Shown: positions 1 through 13,211, counted from the first letter of the stretch. The stretch: DNA of 64,000 nt from Aporrectodea caliginosa (GCA_020284085.1 JACEVL010000163.1:1708761-1772760); one strand, 5' to 3'. Made by a program: numbers and translations. The notes: a model not told the origin generated them from the sequence alone.

Positions 1-384
1 TATTTATAAACTGGAGCAACTTCATGTGTAGCACTGTTTGAGAGCGCGTAGAAAGCATCGCGAATTTCATCCGGTGATAAAAAAAAAAGCTTGAGCAGAA
101 AGTTTCCTGAGGTTCATGGAAACCTCATCATTAGTTTTGTAGGCATCGACTAATCTGTTCCTGTGAATACACATTCTTCAAAACAAATTATGTCTTGCAA
201 ATAGAACAAACTTAAATAACCCCTTGATATACAATTTTAATAGCCAATAATATCTGGCTACGAATACACTCTAGTATATTCCCAAGAAAACATATTATGA
301 TATTAAGTATTAACCAATTTGTCACTCTTTTGTTATGTCGCTCTTTCGTTATGTCGCTCTTTCGTTACGTCGATCTTTCGATAC
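1..384. other. No gene recognised; short tandem repeat near 325-375
   Basis: AT-rich sequence without a credible reading frame. A short direct repeat based on 'tatgtcgctctttcgt' occurs between about 330 and 375, just before the LTR that starts at 385. On the minus strand this would be intron of gene A or sequence beyond it. Confidence 0.5.
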
Positions 385-1155
385 TGTGACAATTTTCACC
401 CTCCCCTTTCTTTAATATCTAACTACCGTCTACCTCATCTACTCTACTGACATCTACCTCATCTACTCTGCTTATATCTATCTACTTCATCTACTCTGGC
501 CTATATCTACCGTCTACCTCATCTACCTAGCTTACGCCTACGTCGTCTACTCTAGGCTATGCCTTCTATCTACCGTCTACCATATATACCTAGCCTACAT
601 CTACTTCATCTACTCTAGCCTACATCTACCTCATCTGCTTTGGCTTACATCTACCTCATCTACTCTAGCCTACATCTACTTTAACCTATGCCTATCTACA
701 GTCTCTGTAATCTATCTAGCTTACATCTACCTCATCTACTCTAGCCTAGCCCTATCTACTCGTTGACCTACTTAAACGGTATAAAAGAAGACTCGACGAC
801 ACACTCAGGGCAGAGCGGTCTTGAGTTTCGGCCTTGAGCTAGGCATCGGTAAAGATTCGACTGGCTAATACGGACTCTGATCATCGGTCGTCAAATTGTT
901 GGCGTGGCTACCGTGCTTTAGATTTGACGCTATAGAAGTTACTGCGAACTGAGTTACTTGCAGCGTGCAGACTGTTCAGAAGTTAATTGCAGAAGACGAA
1001 CATTTCTGTTTCTTCGAATAAAGTGTAACCCAATTGCGTGGTTAATCTTCAGCCTACAACTGAAGTCTTACTAAGCGGACTGACGGAAGATACCCCTCGA
1101 CGACCGGGGCTGGTATGGTTATCCTGGCAGTACGCCCAGGCCCGGTTCCGTTACA
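385..1155 (+). mobile_element. Solo LTR of a retrotransposon, 4-bp TSD ATAC
   Basis: The segment begins TGTGAC and ends GTTACA, the usual TG...CA form with a short inverted terminus. ATAC stands at 381-384 and again at 1156-1159, giving a 4-bp target-site duplication. Inside are a TATA-like box (tataaaag, about 780) and a polyadenylation-like signal (aataaa, about 1017), in the order expected for U3-R-U5 on the plus strand. The U3 half (about 415-770) is a degenerate tandem array of a ~24-bp unit around 'ctacctcatctactctagcc'. No internal retroviral genes are attached, so this is most likely a solo LTR left by recombination. The superfamily is not assigned. Confidence 0.7.
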
Positions 1156-1758
1156 ATACCGGTACTAACCTGGTTCGCTAGCTTTCGTTTGTACTTCTAT
1201 TTCGTCTTTTAGTGCAATATAGTAACGTCTGAAGCTTATGTGCACAATGTGTTCTTCCTGTTAGTACTTCAGCTAAAAGTTTAAACTGCAAAACTCCTTT
1301 TAATTTTTAATTTTTTAAAATTTATTTTCGATGTCGTATTTGCATCGTAGTTGACTGTTGATCACTGCAAAATCCTGACGTAGGCCTGTTATAAAAGTTC
1401 ATTAACTTATCTTTAAAAAATATCGAAACTTGGAAGTACCGGGTATTAGTTTTTTTGAATAATCTCTGTGTGTAAATCAGAGCATTCATTTCGCAAATTC
1501 CGATAAATTGCATCCACTGCGAGTGGTTTGAGACGCGAGGAACAAATAGCGAATAACAAAATTAATTGCGGTTTAGAATTTTTTAATTATTTTTATGTAT
1601 TTTGCCGACCACCTTTTTGACAAATCGTACCCTGGCGACGACCCCGATAGATTTGGACATATAAAGAGAATGCCATAGGACTGAATTCCACACAATGCAT
1701 GGCATTTAAGATTCATAGAAAACGGAAACAAAGGCAGCCCAAGACTAAAGCCGGATAG

Positions 1759-1761
<3 letters not shown>

Positions 1762-1842
<81 letters not shown>
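1762..1842. repeat. (TA)n microsatellite
   Basis: About 80 bp of pure TA dinucleotide. It lies in gene A sequence that is absent from the paralogous part of gene B, between the stretches matching around 44.75 kb and 44.80 kb. Confidence 0.97.
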
Positions 1843-1931
1843 GGCATAATAAGTACTTGCGAGGGCACTGGACTTGACAAAGCACCGAGTGAAATAATTT
1901 ATTCGTACCCATCGCCGTTTCGCTGGCGCTA

Positions 1932-2293
<362 letters not shown>

Positions 2294-2301
2294 GGGAATT
2301 A

Positions 2302-4227
2302 TGTAACGCCGCCCCTCGCCTCAACAGATGTCGCCCACATCGTTTCATCGACTGAGGGAGCTTCGTGTCGCTGTGGAAGGTCCTGAGAGTAAGTAAGAGG
2401 AAAGGCGGTGCTAGGCTTCGGGTTCAAATGCTCTTTGCTCTGGCGCGGCCACATATGTCTACTGCCTATGTCTTTATAAGGAACTTTAGCCTTACAAGAC
2501 AGTCGCTCGCTACGTCTAAGAGTACCAGGAACTACAAAAGCTGTAGGGTCTTTCGGTGGAGCACCCCCACTTTCTTCCAGGCCGATGGTTGAGTGGCGCG
2601 TCTACCTGTTCGGTAGTGGCCGTAGGTCCAGGGTTCAATTCTGCTTCCACAACGAAATTTTGACTAGGCGAACCCTCTAAGCGATCTAATCGCATCGAAA
2701 CTTGTGAAAGCGCTTCCTTAGTTTCCATAACAGTTGATCGTATCGAAGTCATAGCTTCCATCATTACTTCTAATGACGATGGAGGGCGACTTAAACCTAC
2801 GGGTGGGCTATCCCTTCCTTCGTCCATGGCGCTACATCAATCAATAGCAATAACTACTAGAGAAAGAAATCACTGAGATGAATTAATCTTTAGTATTAAA
2901 CAGAATTGAACCCTGAAATTAATGTTAACTCAATTACAAATCTGCATACATACATTCGTCACTTATATTGGAGTTAATGTTCCCTTTTTACTTAAGAACC
3001 CGGGCCCTGGGATACAAGACCACGTAATGCAGCACCCGACTCAAATAAAGAAATACCTTCGACAGTTCTCGCAGTCGCAGCTCGGGGAATGGCGACGGAA
3101 GATTTCGATAGCGACGAAAGGTATCGTAGGCTAAGGTAATCCAACGAAGTTAATCGACGACGACGCTAAATGGCGTATTAACGAACGAATCAGATACAAC
3201 TTTCGACCAGCAGAGATCCGACGGTAAGATATCCAGACGCAGAGAAACACGGCGACATTTCATGAAACATGAATATACATACACATCCCAATTCACGAGA
3301 AACAGAATCGCCAATTTCTATAGCTCCGACACAGCAACCAGACACACAACTTTGTCGAATATGAAAGCTTATATCCAGATAGCCGTCGAATAAGACGCTT
3401 CCTAAACGATTCGCGTAGAAACAGGCATTAATCTCGCCTCGTCTATTCGATTTCTAGAGCGCCATCGAACTATATCTGTAATCGACGGACTCAACGACGA
3501 CAGACATTTGCGACGTTTCTCTACGAATTCTGAATATCGCCTCCGTTGCGACCTATCTGTTCGAGAGCTGGATACCGACTGACTGTCTGCTCACCACGGA
3601 ATCTAACTGTCAATTGAGCGTGTGACCGCTCTCGTGAGAACCGAACTGCTCTAAGTGTGGGAAAATCGACATCAAAGGAAACTTCGGCCGTCGCAGCCCA
3701 CCCAAGAGTCGGCGTCGCTGGCATAGGACCGTCTCCTTATACGCCTAACTGTCTGTCTTTCTACTTGTCGCTAATATGTGTCGGTACCTCTCCCTCTTCT
3801 CAACGTATACCAGCGACACCTGGCGAGGACGCGTGGGAAACACGCTTTAGCACTCAACATCTGACAAGTCGGTCTCCCTTTGAAGTGTGGCCGACGACAG
3901 CGGCCTGTGTCCCTATGCGTGTCTGTCCGTGTCAATGACAGCGCGTTTCTATGTGTCGCTCTCTGTCGCGATTCTTTTAAGTACTTCTCTCCCCTCTCCT
4001 TTAGTCGTCACCTACCGCAGTAGACCGTGGGACCGAGGCGAACTGTACTAAGGGGACCCTCGTCGCGACAGCGACATCGAGCCGGTCGTCAAGCGGCGCG
4101 TCGGTCGCGTCGGAAAATGGCGGCGATCCAAGATGGCCGACACCGGCGCGTCGGTCGCGTCGGGAAATGGCGGCGGTCCAAGATGGCCGACACCGGCAGT
4201 AACCCCGAGTTATACGCGGGCGTTACA
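2302..4227. mobile_element. LTR-like insertion (TGTAAC...GTTACA), 4-bp TSD ATTA
   Basis: A 1,926-bp insertion bounded by TGTAACGCC at the left and GGCGTTACA at the right. ATTA at 2298-2301 is repeated at 4228-4231. The paralogous intron of gene B has the uninterrupted site (aaattacacctttt, about 46,018), which defines the boundaries well. On the minus strand, 2827-2516 encodes a 103-residue Met- and Gln-rich segment predicted to be helical (MMEAMTSIRSTVMETKEALS), like the start of a degraded gag. A TATA-like tttataagg lies near 2472 on the plus strand. Near 4095-4193 is a two-copy ~50-bp GC-rich repeat containing 'ccaagatggccg'. I found no second LTR copy, so it is either one very long LTR or a non-autonomous element. 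Confidence 0.6.
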
Positions 4228-4588
4228 ATTACACGTTTGTATTTGTAGATAAGTTACTCAACTTACTCTACAATGTAGTGGGACGCACTTTATGCTTCAG
4301 AAGTGAATAAAGAATGAGGCTAAAATTGTAACGAATGCATGCAATCATCGAGAAAAAATGGCTTGATGCTCATATGCAGGTTACTAAATGAATAATGTAA
4401 ATTATAGTTAAGCCATAATGTAGCAAAACATCTTCAGCTAGACAATATTCAAAGCTCGTTAACTTCAACATTCGCAACTAGGCCGAGAATTCATGTTGGC
4501 CTTACGCACAGAGAAATCAACCATTCACGCAATAAGCAAATAAATGTTAAGCTGAATGGTGCAGCAGAATGAAGAAAGCAAAACTTAC

Positions 4589-7500
4589 TCGGAGTAGTAG
4601 TTGTCATGGCACTGCTAGCTGTGCTGATGACAATTGGACTTGTGCTGAGCTGAACGGATGTCGTTGATTGTGGCTCAGAAGACGACGTAATGAGCGAAGT
4701 CTGGAAAATTTTCATTGTCGTAGTGATGAATGAAGCGGTGGTAGTTGTTGGTTCCGATGAGGTAGTGGTAAGTGGAATTGTGGTTAATGGTATTGTAGTT
4801 GTTGGCTCAGTGATGGTTGTTGTACTTGGAATTACGGTAGTGGCCAATGGTGTTGTGGTGGTTGTTGATTCTTTCATGTTAGTTGTTAGTGGAATCGCGG
4901 TAGTGGTTAACGATATAGTGGCTGATGTTGGTTCAGTTGTGGTAGTAGTAAGTGGAGTTGTGGTAGTGGTCAGTGGTATTGTGGTTGATGTTGGTTCAGT
5001 TGTGGTAGTAGTAAGTGGAGTTGTGGTAGTGGTTAATGGTATAGTGGTTGTTGTTGGTTCAGTTGTGGTAGTAGTAAGTGGAGTTGTGGTAGTGGTTACT
5101 GGTATTGTGATTGATGTTGGTTCAGTTGTGGTAGTAGTAAGTGGAGCTGTGGTAGTGGTTAACGGTATAGTAGTTGTTGTTGGTTCAGTTGTGGTAGTAG
5201 TAGTAAGAGGAGTTGTGGTAGTGGTTAATGGTATAGTGGTTGTTGTTGGTTCAGTTGTGGTAGTAGTAAGTGGAATTGTGGTAGTAGTAAGTTGAATTGT
5301 GGTCGTGGTTAATGGTATAGTGCTTGTTGTTGGTTCAGTTGTGGTAGTAGTAAGTGGAGTTGTGGTAGTGGTTACTGGTATTGTGATTGATGTTGGTTCA
5401 GTTGTGGTAGTAGTAAGTGGAGTTGTGGTAGTGGTCAGTGGTATTGTGGTTGATGTTGGTTCAGTTGTGGTAGTAGTAAGGGGAGTTGTGGTAGTGGTTA
5501 ATGGTATAGTGGTTGTTGTTGGTTCAGTTGTGGTAGTAGTAAGTGGAGCTGTAGTAGTGGTTAATGGTATAGTGGTTGTTGTTGGTTCAGTTGTGGTAGT
5601 AGTAAGTGGAGTTGTGGTAGTGGTTACTGGTATTGTGGTTGATGTTGGTTCAGTTGTGGTAGTAGTAAGTGGAGTTGTGGTAGTGGTTAATGGTATAGTG
5701 GTTGTTGTTGGTTCAGTTGTGGTAGTAGTAAGTTGAGCTGTGGTAGTGGTTAATGGTATAGTGGTTGTTGTTGGTTCAGTTGTGGTAGTAGCAAGTGGAG
5801 TTGTGGTAGTGGTCAGTGGTATTGTGGTTGATGTTGGTTCAGTTGTGGTAGTAGTAAGTGGAGTTGTGGTAGTGGACAGTGGTATTGTGGTTGATGTTGA
5901 TTCAGTTGGGGTAGTAGCAAGTGGAGTTGTGGTAGTGGTTATTGGTATAGTGGTTGTTGTTGGTTCAGTTGTGGTAGTAGTAAGTTGAGCTGTGGTAGTG
6001 GTTAATGGTATAGTGGTTGTTGTTGGTTCAGTTGTGGTAGTAGCAAGTGGAGTTGTGGTAGTGGTTAGTGGTATTGTGGTTGATGCTGGTTCAGTTGTGG
6101 TAGTAGTAAGTGGAGCTGTGGGAGAGGTTAATGGTATATTGGTTGTTGTTGATTCAGTTGTGGTAGTAGCAATTGGAGTTGAGGCAGTGGTTAGTGGAAT
6201 AGTGGTTGTTGGTTCAGTTGTGGTAGTAGCACGTGGAGTTGTAGTAGTGGCTAGTGGTATTGTGGTTGATAGTGGTTCAGTTGTGGTAGTAGTAAGGGGA
6301 GTTGTGGTAGTGATAAATGGTATAGTGGATGTTGTTGATTCAGTTGTGGTAGTAGCAAGTGGAGTTGTGGTAGTGGTTAATGGTATAGTGGTTGTTGTTG
6401 GTTCAGTTGTGGTAGTAGTAAGTTGAGCTGTGGTAGTGGTTAATGGTATGGTGGTTGATGTTGGTTCAGTTGTGGTAGTAGCAAGTGGAGTTGTGGTAGT
6501 GGTCAGTGGTATTGTGGTTGATGTTGGTTCAATTGTGGTAGTAGTAACTGGAGCTGTGGTAGTGGTTAATGGTATAGTGGTTGTTGTTGGCTCAGTTGTG
6601 GTAGTAGCAAGTGGAGCTGTGGTAGTGGTTAGTGGTGCAGTGGTTGTTGTTGGTTCAGTTGTGGTAGTAGTAAGTGGAGCTGCGGCAGTGGTTAATGGTA
6701 TAGTGGTTGTTGCTGGTTCAGTTGTGGTAGTAGCAAGTGGAGTTGTGGTAGTGGTTACTGGTATTGTGGTTGATGTTGGTTCAGTTGTGGTAGTAGTAAG
6801 TGGAGCTGTGGCAGTGGTTAATGGTATAGTGGATGTTGTTGATTCAGTTGTGGTAGTAGTAAGAGGAGTTGTGGTAGTGGTTAATGGTATAGTGGTTGTT
6901 GTTGGTTCAGTTGTGGTAGTAGCAAGTGGAGTTGTGGTAGTGGTCAGTGGTATTGTGGTTGATGTTGGTTCAATTGTGGTAGTAGTAACTGGAGCTGTGG
7001 TAGTGGTTAATGGTATAGTGGTTGTTGTTGGCTCAGTTGTGGTAGTAGCAAGTGGAGCTGTGGTAGTGGTTAGTGGTATAGTGGTTGTTGTTGGTTCAGT
7101 TGTGGTAGTAGTAAGTGGAGCTGCGGCAGTGGTTAATGGTATAGTGGTTGTTGCTGGTTCAGTTGTGGTAGTAGCAAGTGGAGTTGTGGTAGTGGTTACT
7201 GGTATTGTGGTTGATGTTGGTTCAGTTGTGGTAGTAGTAAGTGGAGCTGTGGCAGTGGTTAATGGTATAGTGGATGTTGTTGATTCAGTTGTGGTAGTAG
7301 TAAGAGGAGTTGTGGTAGTGGTTAATGGTATAGTGGTTGTTGTTGGTTCAGTTGTGGTAGTAGTAAGGGGAGTTGAGGTAGTGGTTAATGGTATGGTGGT
7401 TGTTGTTGGTTCCGTTGTGGTAGTAGTAAGTGAAGTTGTGGTAGTGGTTACTGGTATTGTGGTTGATGTTGGTTCAGTTGTGGTAGTAGTAAGTGGAGCT

Positions 7501-10500
7501 GTGGCAGTGGTTAATGGTATAGTGGATGTTGTTGATTCAGTTGTGGTAGTAGCAAGTGGAGTTGTGGTAGTGGTTAATGGTATAGTGGTTGTTGTTGGTT
7601 CAGTTCTGGTAGTAGTAAGTTGAGCTGTGGTAGTGGTTAATGGTATAGTGGTTGTTGTTGGTTCAGTTGTGGTAGTAACAAGTGGAGTTGTTGTAGTGGT
7701 CAGTGGTATTGTGGTTGATGTTGGTTCAATTGTGGTAGTAGTAACTGGAGCTGTGGTAGTGGTTAATGGTATAGTAGTTGTTGTTGGTTCAGTTGTGGTA
7801 GTAGTAAGGGGAGTTGAGGTAGTGGTTAATGGTATGGTGGTTGTTGTTGGTTCCGTTGTGGTAGTAGTAAGTGAAGCTGTGGTAGGGGTTAATGGTATAG
7901 TGGCTGTTGTTGGCTCAGTTGTGGTAGTAGTAAGTGGAGCTGTGGGAGAGATTAATGGTATAGTGGTTGTTGTTGGTTCAGTTGTGGTAGTAGCAAGTGG
8001 AGTTGTGGCAGAGGTTAGTGGTATAATTGTGATTGATGTTGGTTCAGCTGTGGTAGTAGTAAGTGGCCCTGTGGTAGTGGTTAATGGCATAGTTGTTGTT
8101 GGTTCAGTTGTGGTAGTAGCAAGTTGAGTAGTGGCTAGTGGTATTGTGGTTGATATTGGTTCAGTTGTGGTAGTAGTAAGGGGAGTTGTGGTAGTGGTTA
8201 ATGGTATAGTGGTTGTTGTTGGTTCAGTTGTGGTAGTAAGTTGAATTGTGGTCGTGGTTAATGGTAGAGTGGTTGTTGTTGGTTCAGTTGTGGTAGTAGT
8301 AAGTGGAGTTGTGGTAGTGGTTACTGGTATTGTGATTGATGTTGGTTCAGTTGTGGTAGTAGTAAGTGGAGTTGGGGTAGTGGTCAGTGGTATTGTGGTT
8401 GATGTTGGTTCAGTTGTGGTAGTAGTAAGTGGAGTTGTGGTAGTGGTTAATGGTATAGTGGTTGTTGTTGGTTCAGTTGTGGTAGTAGCAAGTGGAGTTG
8501 TGGAAGTGGTTACTGGTATTGTGATTGATGTTGGTTCAGTTGTGGTAGTAGTAAGTGGAGCTGTGGTAGTGGTTAATGGTATAGTAGTTGTTGTTGGTTC
8601 AGTTGTGGTAGTAGTAAGGGGAGTTGTGGTAGTGGTTAATGTTATAGTGGTTGTTGTTGGTTCAGTTGTGGTAGTAGTAAGTGGAGCTGTAGTAGTGGTT
8701 AATGGTATAGTGGTTGTTGTTGGTTCAGTTGTGGTATTAGCAAATTGAGTTGTGGTAGTGGTTACTGGTATTGTGGTTGATGTTGGTTCAGTTGTGGTAG
8801 TAGTAAGTGGAGCTGTGGCAGTGGTTAATGGTATAGTGGATGTTGTTGATTCAGTTGTGGTAGTAGCAAGTGGAGTTGTGGTAGTGGTTAATGGTATAGT
8901 GGTTGTTGTTGGTTCAGTTGTGGTAGTAGTAAGTTGAGCTGTGGTAGTGGTTAATGGTATAGTGGTTGTTGTTGGTTCAGTTGTGGTAGTAGCAAGTGGA
9001 GTTGTGGTAGTGGTCAGTGGTATTGTGGTTGATGTTGGTTCAGTTGTGGTAGTAGTAAGTGGAGTTGTGGTAGTGGTCAGTGTTATTGTGGTTGATGTTG
9101 GTTCAGTTGTGGTAGTAGTAAGTGGAGCTGTGGCAGTGGTTAATGGTATAGTGGTTGTTGTTGGTTCAGTTGTGGTAGTAGTAAGTGGAGTTGTGGCATT
9201 GGTTAATGGCATAGTGGTTGTTGTTGGTTCAGTTGTGGTAGTAGCAAGTGGAGTTGTGGTAGTGGTTAGTGGTATTGTGGTTGATGCTGGTTCAGTTGTG
9301 GTAGTAGTAAGTGGAGCTGTGGGAGAGGTTAATGGTATATTGGTTGTTGTTGATTCAGTTGTGGTAGTAGCAAGTGGAGTTGTGGCAGTGGCTAGTGGTA
9401 TGATTGTGATTGATGTTGGTTCATTTGTGGTAGTAGTAAGTGGCCCTGTGGTAGTGGCTAGTGGTATTGTGGTTGATATTGGTTCAGTTGTGGTAGTAGT
9501 AAGGGGAGTTGTGGCAGTGGTTAATGGTATAGTGGTTGTTGTTGGTTCAGTTGTGGTAGTAAGTGGACCTGTGGTAGTGGTTAATGGTATAGTGGTTGTT
9601 GTTGGTTCAGTTGTGGTAGTAGTAAGTGGAGTTGTGGTAGTGGTTAGTGGTATAGTTGTTGTTGTTGGTTCAGTTGTAGTAGTAGTAAGTGGAACTGTGG
9701 TAGTGGTTGATGGTATTGTGGTTGTTGTTGGTTCGGTTGTGGTAATAGCAAGTGGAGTTGTGGTAGTGGTTAGTGGTATTGTGGTTGATGTTGGTTCAGT
9801 TGTGGTAGTACTAAGCGGAGTTGTAGTAGTGGTTAATGGTTTAGTGGTTGTTGTTGGTTCAGTTGTGGTAGTAGTAGGTGAAATTGTGGTAGTGGTTAAT
9901 GGCATAGTGGTTGTTGTTGGTTCAGTTGTGGTAGTAGTAAGTGGAGTTGTGGTAGTGGTTAGTGGTATAATTGTGGTTGATGTTGGTTCAGTTGTGGTAG
10001 TAGTAAGTGGAGTTGTGGCAGTGGTTAGTGGTATAATTGTGGTTGATGTTGGTTCAGTTGTGGTAGTAGTAAGTGGAGTTGTGGTAGTGGTTAATGGCAT
10101 AGTTGTTGTTGTTGGTTCAGTTTTGGTAGTAGTAAGTGGAGTTGTGGTAATGGTTAATGGTATAGTGGTTGTTGTTGGTTCAGTTGTGGTAGTAGTAAGT
10201 TGAGCTGTGGTAGTGGTTAATGGTATAGTGGTTGTTGTTGGTTCCGTTGTGGTACTAGTAAGTGGAGTTGTGGTAATGGTTAGTAGTATAATGGCTGTTG
10301 TTGTTTCAGTTGTGGTAGTAGTAAGTGGAGTTGTGGTAGTGGTTAATGGTAGACTGGTTGTTGTTGGTTCCGTTGTGGTACTAGTAAATGGAGTTGTGGT
10401 AGTGGTTGGTGGTACAGTGGTTGCTGTTGGTTCAGTTGTGGTCGTAGTATGTGTAGTTGTGGCAGTGGTTAGTGGCATCGTAGTCGTTGTTGTTGGTTCA

Positions 10501-10945
10501 GTTGTGGTAGTAGTAGCTGGTGTTGTCGTAGTGGTTAATGTTGTTGTGGTTGTTGTTGGTTCTGTTGTGGTAGTTGTGCATGGATTTGTGGTACTGCTTA
10601 ATAGTATTGTGGTTGTTTGTGCTTCAGTGTTTGTTGTAGTATGCGGGATTGTGGTAGTAGTTGGTTCAGTTATGGTTGTATTACCTGTAAGTGGATTTGT
10701 GGTGGTGGTTAATGGTGGTGTGGTAGGTGGTTGTTCAGTCGTGGTATTGGTCAGTGGAACTGTGGTAACGGTTAATGACATGGTTGTTAATGGTTCTGTT
10801 GAGGTAGTGGTCGTGGTTGATGATGTAATGGTTGATGTTGGTGACGTTGTGGTTGTGGTGATCAATATTGTTGTGGTGCATAATTGTGTGTCATATCCGG
10901 TTCTTTCAGTTGTAGCCATGGAGTGAAGGACTGGTATAAGTATTC
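4589..10945 (-). CDS. Giant Thr-rich mucin exon of gene A
   Basis: One exon of 6,357 bp, open throughout on the minus strand. It encodes roughly 2,100 residues, almost all Thr with Pro, Ile, Leu and Glu: a typical heavily O-glycosylated mucin (PTS) domain acting outside the cell. Most of it is about 90-95 tandem copies of a 21-residue (63-bp) unit whose common form contains EPTTTTIPLTTTTTPLTTTT. The first 60 residues (ATTERTGYDTQLCTTTILIT onward) are non-repetitive Thr/Ser sequence. The acceptor is tttcattgcag|GA at 10946; the frame is open upstream of the Met at 10919, so that Met is internal and not necessarily the start. The donor is CCGA|GTAAGT at 4588. Both ends are phase 1, and the next exon in line is the EGF exon at 2128. 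No signal peptide is visible here. Confidence 0.8.
4900..10730. repeat. 63-bp coding minisatellite, array A
   Basis: A tandem array of three related 21-bp sub-units per 63-bp unit, written on the plus strand as gtggtagtagtaagtggagtt / gtggtagtggttaatggtata / a third ending in ggttcagtt (each 21 bp). Variants include whole missing codons and 57- or 66-bp units, all keeping the frame. Higher-order copying is visible: the variant with 'ggttcaattgtgg' at 6530 recurs at 6971, exactly 441 bp (7 units) away, inside a longer near-identical block. Confidence 0.9.
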
Positions 10946-11521
10946 CTGCAATGAAATAAATATAATTGGTTTATGTCACGATTATCATTGATTTTCTTGT
11001 GTTTAGAATTGTATCAACAGTCTCAGGTGTGCATAACCATAACCATCATAACCATAACAATCATTTTATTGTAGCCAAACCGGTATTACACAGATGATAT
11101 TACATATAAGTATTTCGAGTGGTTACAATAGGGGACCAGAAGGGACCTTGGTCCCACTAAGTAGGGCCCCTAATTAACAGTTTCAGTATTGGATGGCGAT
11201 TAGTTAAACAATAACAGTTGCAGTTTTACAATTTGAGATTATGATAATATTTGCAACATACGTGGCAGTCTTTGGTAACAGACCTCGACCCGTTCATAAG
11301 TATGCAAATAAACTGGCAATGTAACAGAAATTACCCGTTCATAAGTATGCAAACAAACTGGCAATGTAACAGTTATGCTGAGTCAACTCCAGATTTTTGC
11401 AAACTCGAGCTCTTACAGCGTAATATATATGTAATATATGTGTGTGGGTGTGTATGTGCGTTCGTGTGTGTGTGTGTGTGTACACACACACACACACACA
11501 CACACGAACGCACATACACAG

Positions 11522-11578
<57 letters not shown>

Positions 11579-12629
11579 GTATTGTTTGATGATTGTGGTT
11601 TTGACTTGACAGTGGTTGTGTTTAATGGTTGGCACTAGTGGCGGTAATTTTGGCATTTGTCTAGAGTTTGGTTGCTTAATTAAGAGTTTTCACTATTTGT
11701 GGTGTTGGTGGTGAGAAAAATGGTGATTGTTGTGATGTATGTATGTAATTTCTAAAAGTTGCATTTTGTTGTAACTTGAACAATGCGACTATTATGACAC
11801 AGTTAACAACTAATTGTAATGTACTCACTGCTACTACTACTTCTACTAGTACCACTACTAGTAGGCCCTACTAATAAAATTATTAATAATTTATGGATGT
11901 AATTAAATTTATACTAATTATAATTAGTATAAATACTAAAAAATAATTATAACGAACAAATAATTATAATAATAAAACATCATGTTGCTGTTCGGGTTCT
12001 AGATACTTCAGATTTTCACAGTTGGCTATAACCGTCATCCTTTTTCCTTGGGGTATGCAGATTCACAATGGCTTTCTCCTTGTGTAGTTCTTATTCCATA
12101 TTTTCCGTTGTCAATCAGTCAATTAATGGAGTTTCTGTAGCCAACCAATAGTACAACAACAAGTACTGTGAATTTAGTTACTGTGGATACAAAAGAAAGG
12201 CCCTTGAAGGGATCAACGATCCTGCTAATTAGGGGCACCGCTGATTAGGCCACCAGGCAAAATACTTTGACTAACGATTATTAATACGTTAAACACAATG
12301 ATGAGTATAACAAAAGAAACCTTAACTAGGTTAACCTTAACTAATTACCTCTAAGAACACTGAGTAAAATAATTTTATTCTCACTAACAAGGTGGATGCG
12401 TAGTTTTCTGTTGAATGTACAAATGTTGGAGGACAAGCGAGTTGCTAATCGTAATCGTAATCTCCAAACTTGTAAAGCGCCACTCGAAAGCCAAGCGCAG
12501 GGCACCAGCTTATTCACGAGCGCTGCGTCTAGTCATAAGGTTTTCCGAGAGAGTAGTCCGAAGGAGGTCCGAGTCCGGTTTCCAGATGATCAGAGGGGTC
12601 AGGCTAGCTGCTAAGGTAGGTGTCGTTTA
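10946..12629. other. Intron or intergenic DNA; no exon recognised
   Basis: Upstream (minus-strand) flank of gene A's mucin exon. The upstream exon needed to supply the phase 1 donor is not evident. The region holds the compound microsatellite at 11.47-11.58 kb and AT-rich sequence. Short direct repeats (catcataaccataac near 11,045; a ~50-bp repeat 'cccgttcataagtatgcaaa' at about 11,290 and 11,336) are present. Confidence 0.5.
11467..11575. repeat. Compound (GT)n-(AC)n-(TA)n microsatellite
   Basis: (GT)n runs directly into its complement (AC)n and, after a short gap, into about 48 bp of (TA)n. The GT and AC halves are self-complementary through gtgtgtacacac, so the segment can form a hairpin. 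Confidence 0.95.
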
Positions 12630-13123
12630 GGTCGAGAGTTGGAAGGTAGATGATCAGTTGAGTCGGGGTAGGAGTTCTTGAAGAGGAGGGACTTTAGTTT
12701 CGAGTGGAACGCCTTGGGGGTGATGGATAGAGGAGCCTGAGGCAGATGATGGTGGGATGATTGGCGATGATGGCGGAGGAACCAAAAAAGTACTGAATTC
12801 AGGAGGCAGATCGTTCCAGAGACGTGGTGCAGTGTTGGATATGGATCGGGTGGAGAACTTGAGATGAGTAGTGACTGGAGGTCGAGAAAGAGTGAGAACG
12901 GAGGATGATCGGGTAGAGAGGGTTGGCTGGATGGTGAAGATATCGCGAAGATATCTGGGCTGGGAGTATTGTAGAGAGTTGTAGGTTAGTGATAGGCAGT
13001 GGCGGCTCTAGACGTTTGCAACAGGGGGCCACGGGGGGGCCGGGGAAACAGATGGAGGGGCCAGTCTATTTTCGTCAAAAGTGAGAATGGTGACAAGAGA
13101 GTCGAAGAGACCTGTATTGGAGC

Positions 13124-13162
<39 letters not shown>
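13124..13162. repeat. (TA)n microsatellite
   Basis: TA dinucleotide tract within the hAT element at 12997-14496. Confidence 0.95.
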
Positions 13163-13167
<5 letters not shown>

Positions 13168-13211
13168 TATTCGTTTACATGAATTGTTGAATCAACAGCC
13201 TCAAGTTAAGA

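Noticed and set aside
4900..10730. CRISPR-like regular repeats
   Set aside because: Units are directly adjacent with no unique spacers, they code for mucin sequence, and the genome is animal.
4690..10926. Series of plus-strand valine-rich frames over array A
   Set aside because: Same antisense effect. The frames are broken by several stops (tga in agttgagctg), unlike the unbroken minus-strand frame.
11251..11656. Open frames with His-Thr and Tyr-Ile runs on both strands
   Set aside because: Arise from the GT/AC/TA microsatellite; no splice or start context.
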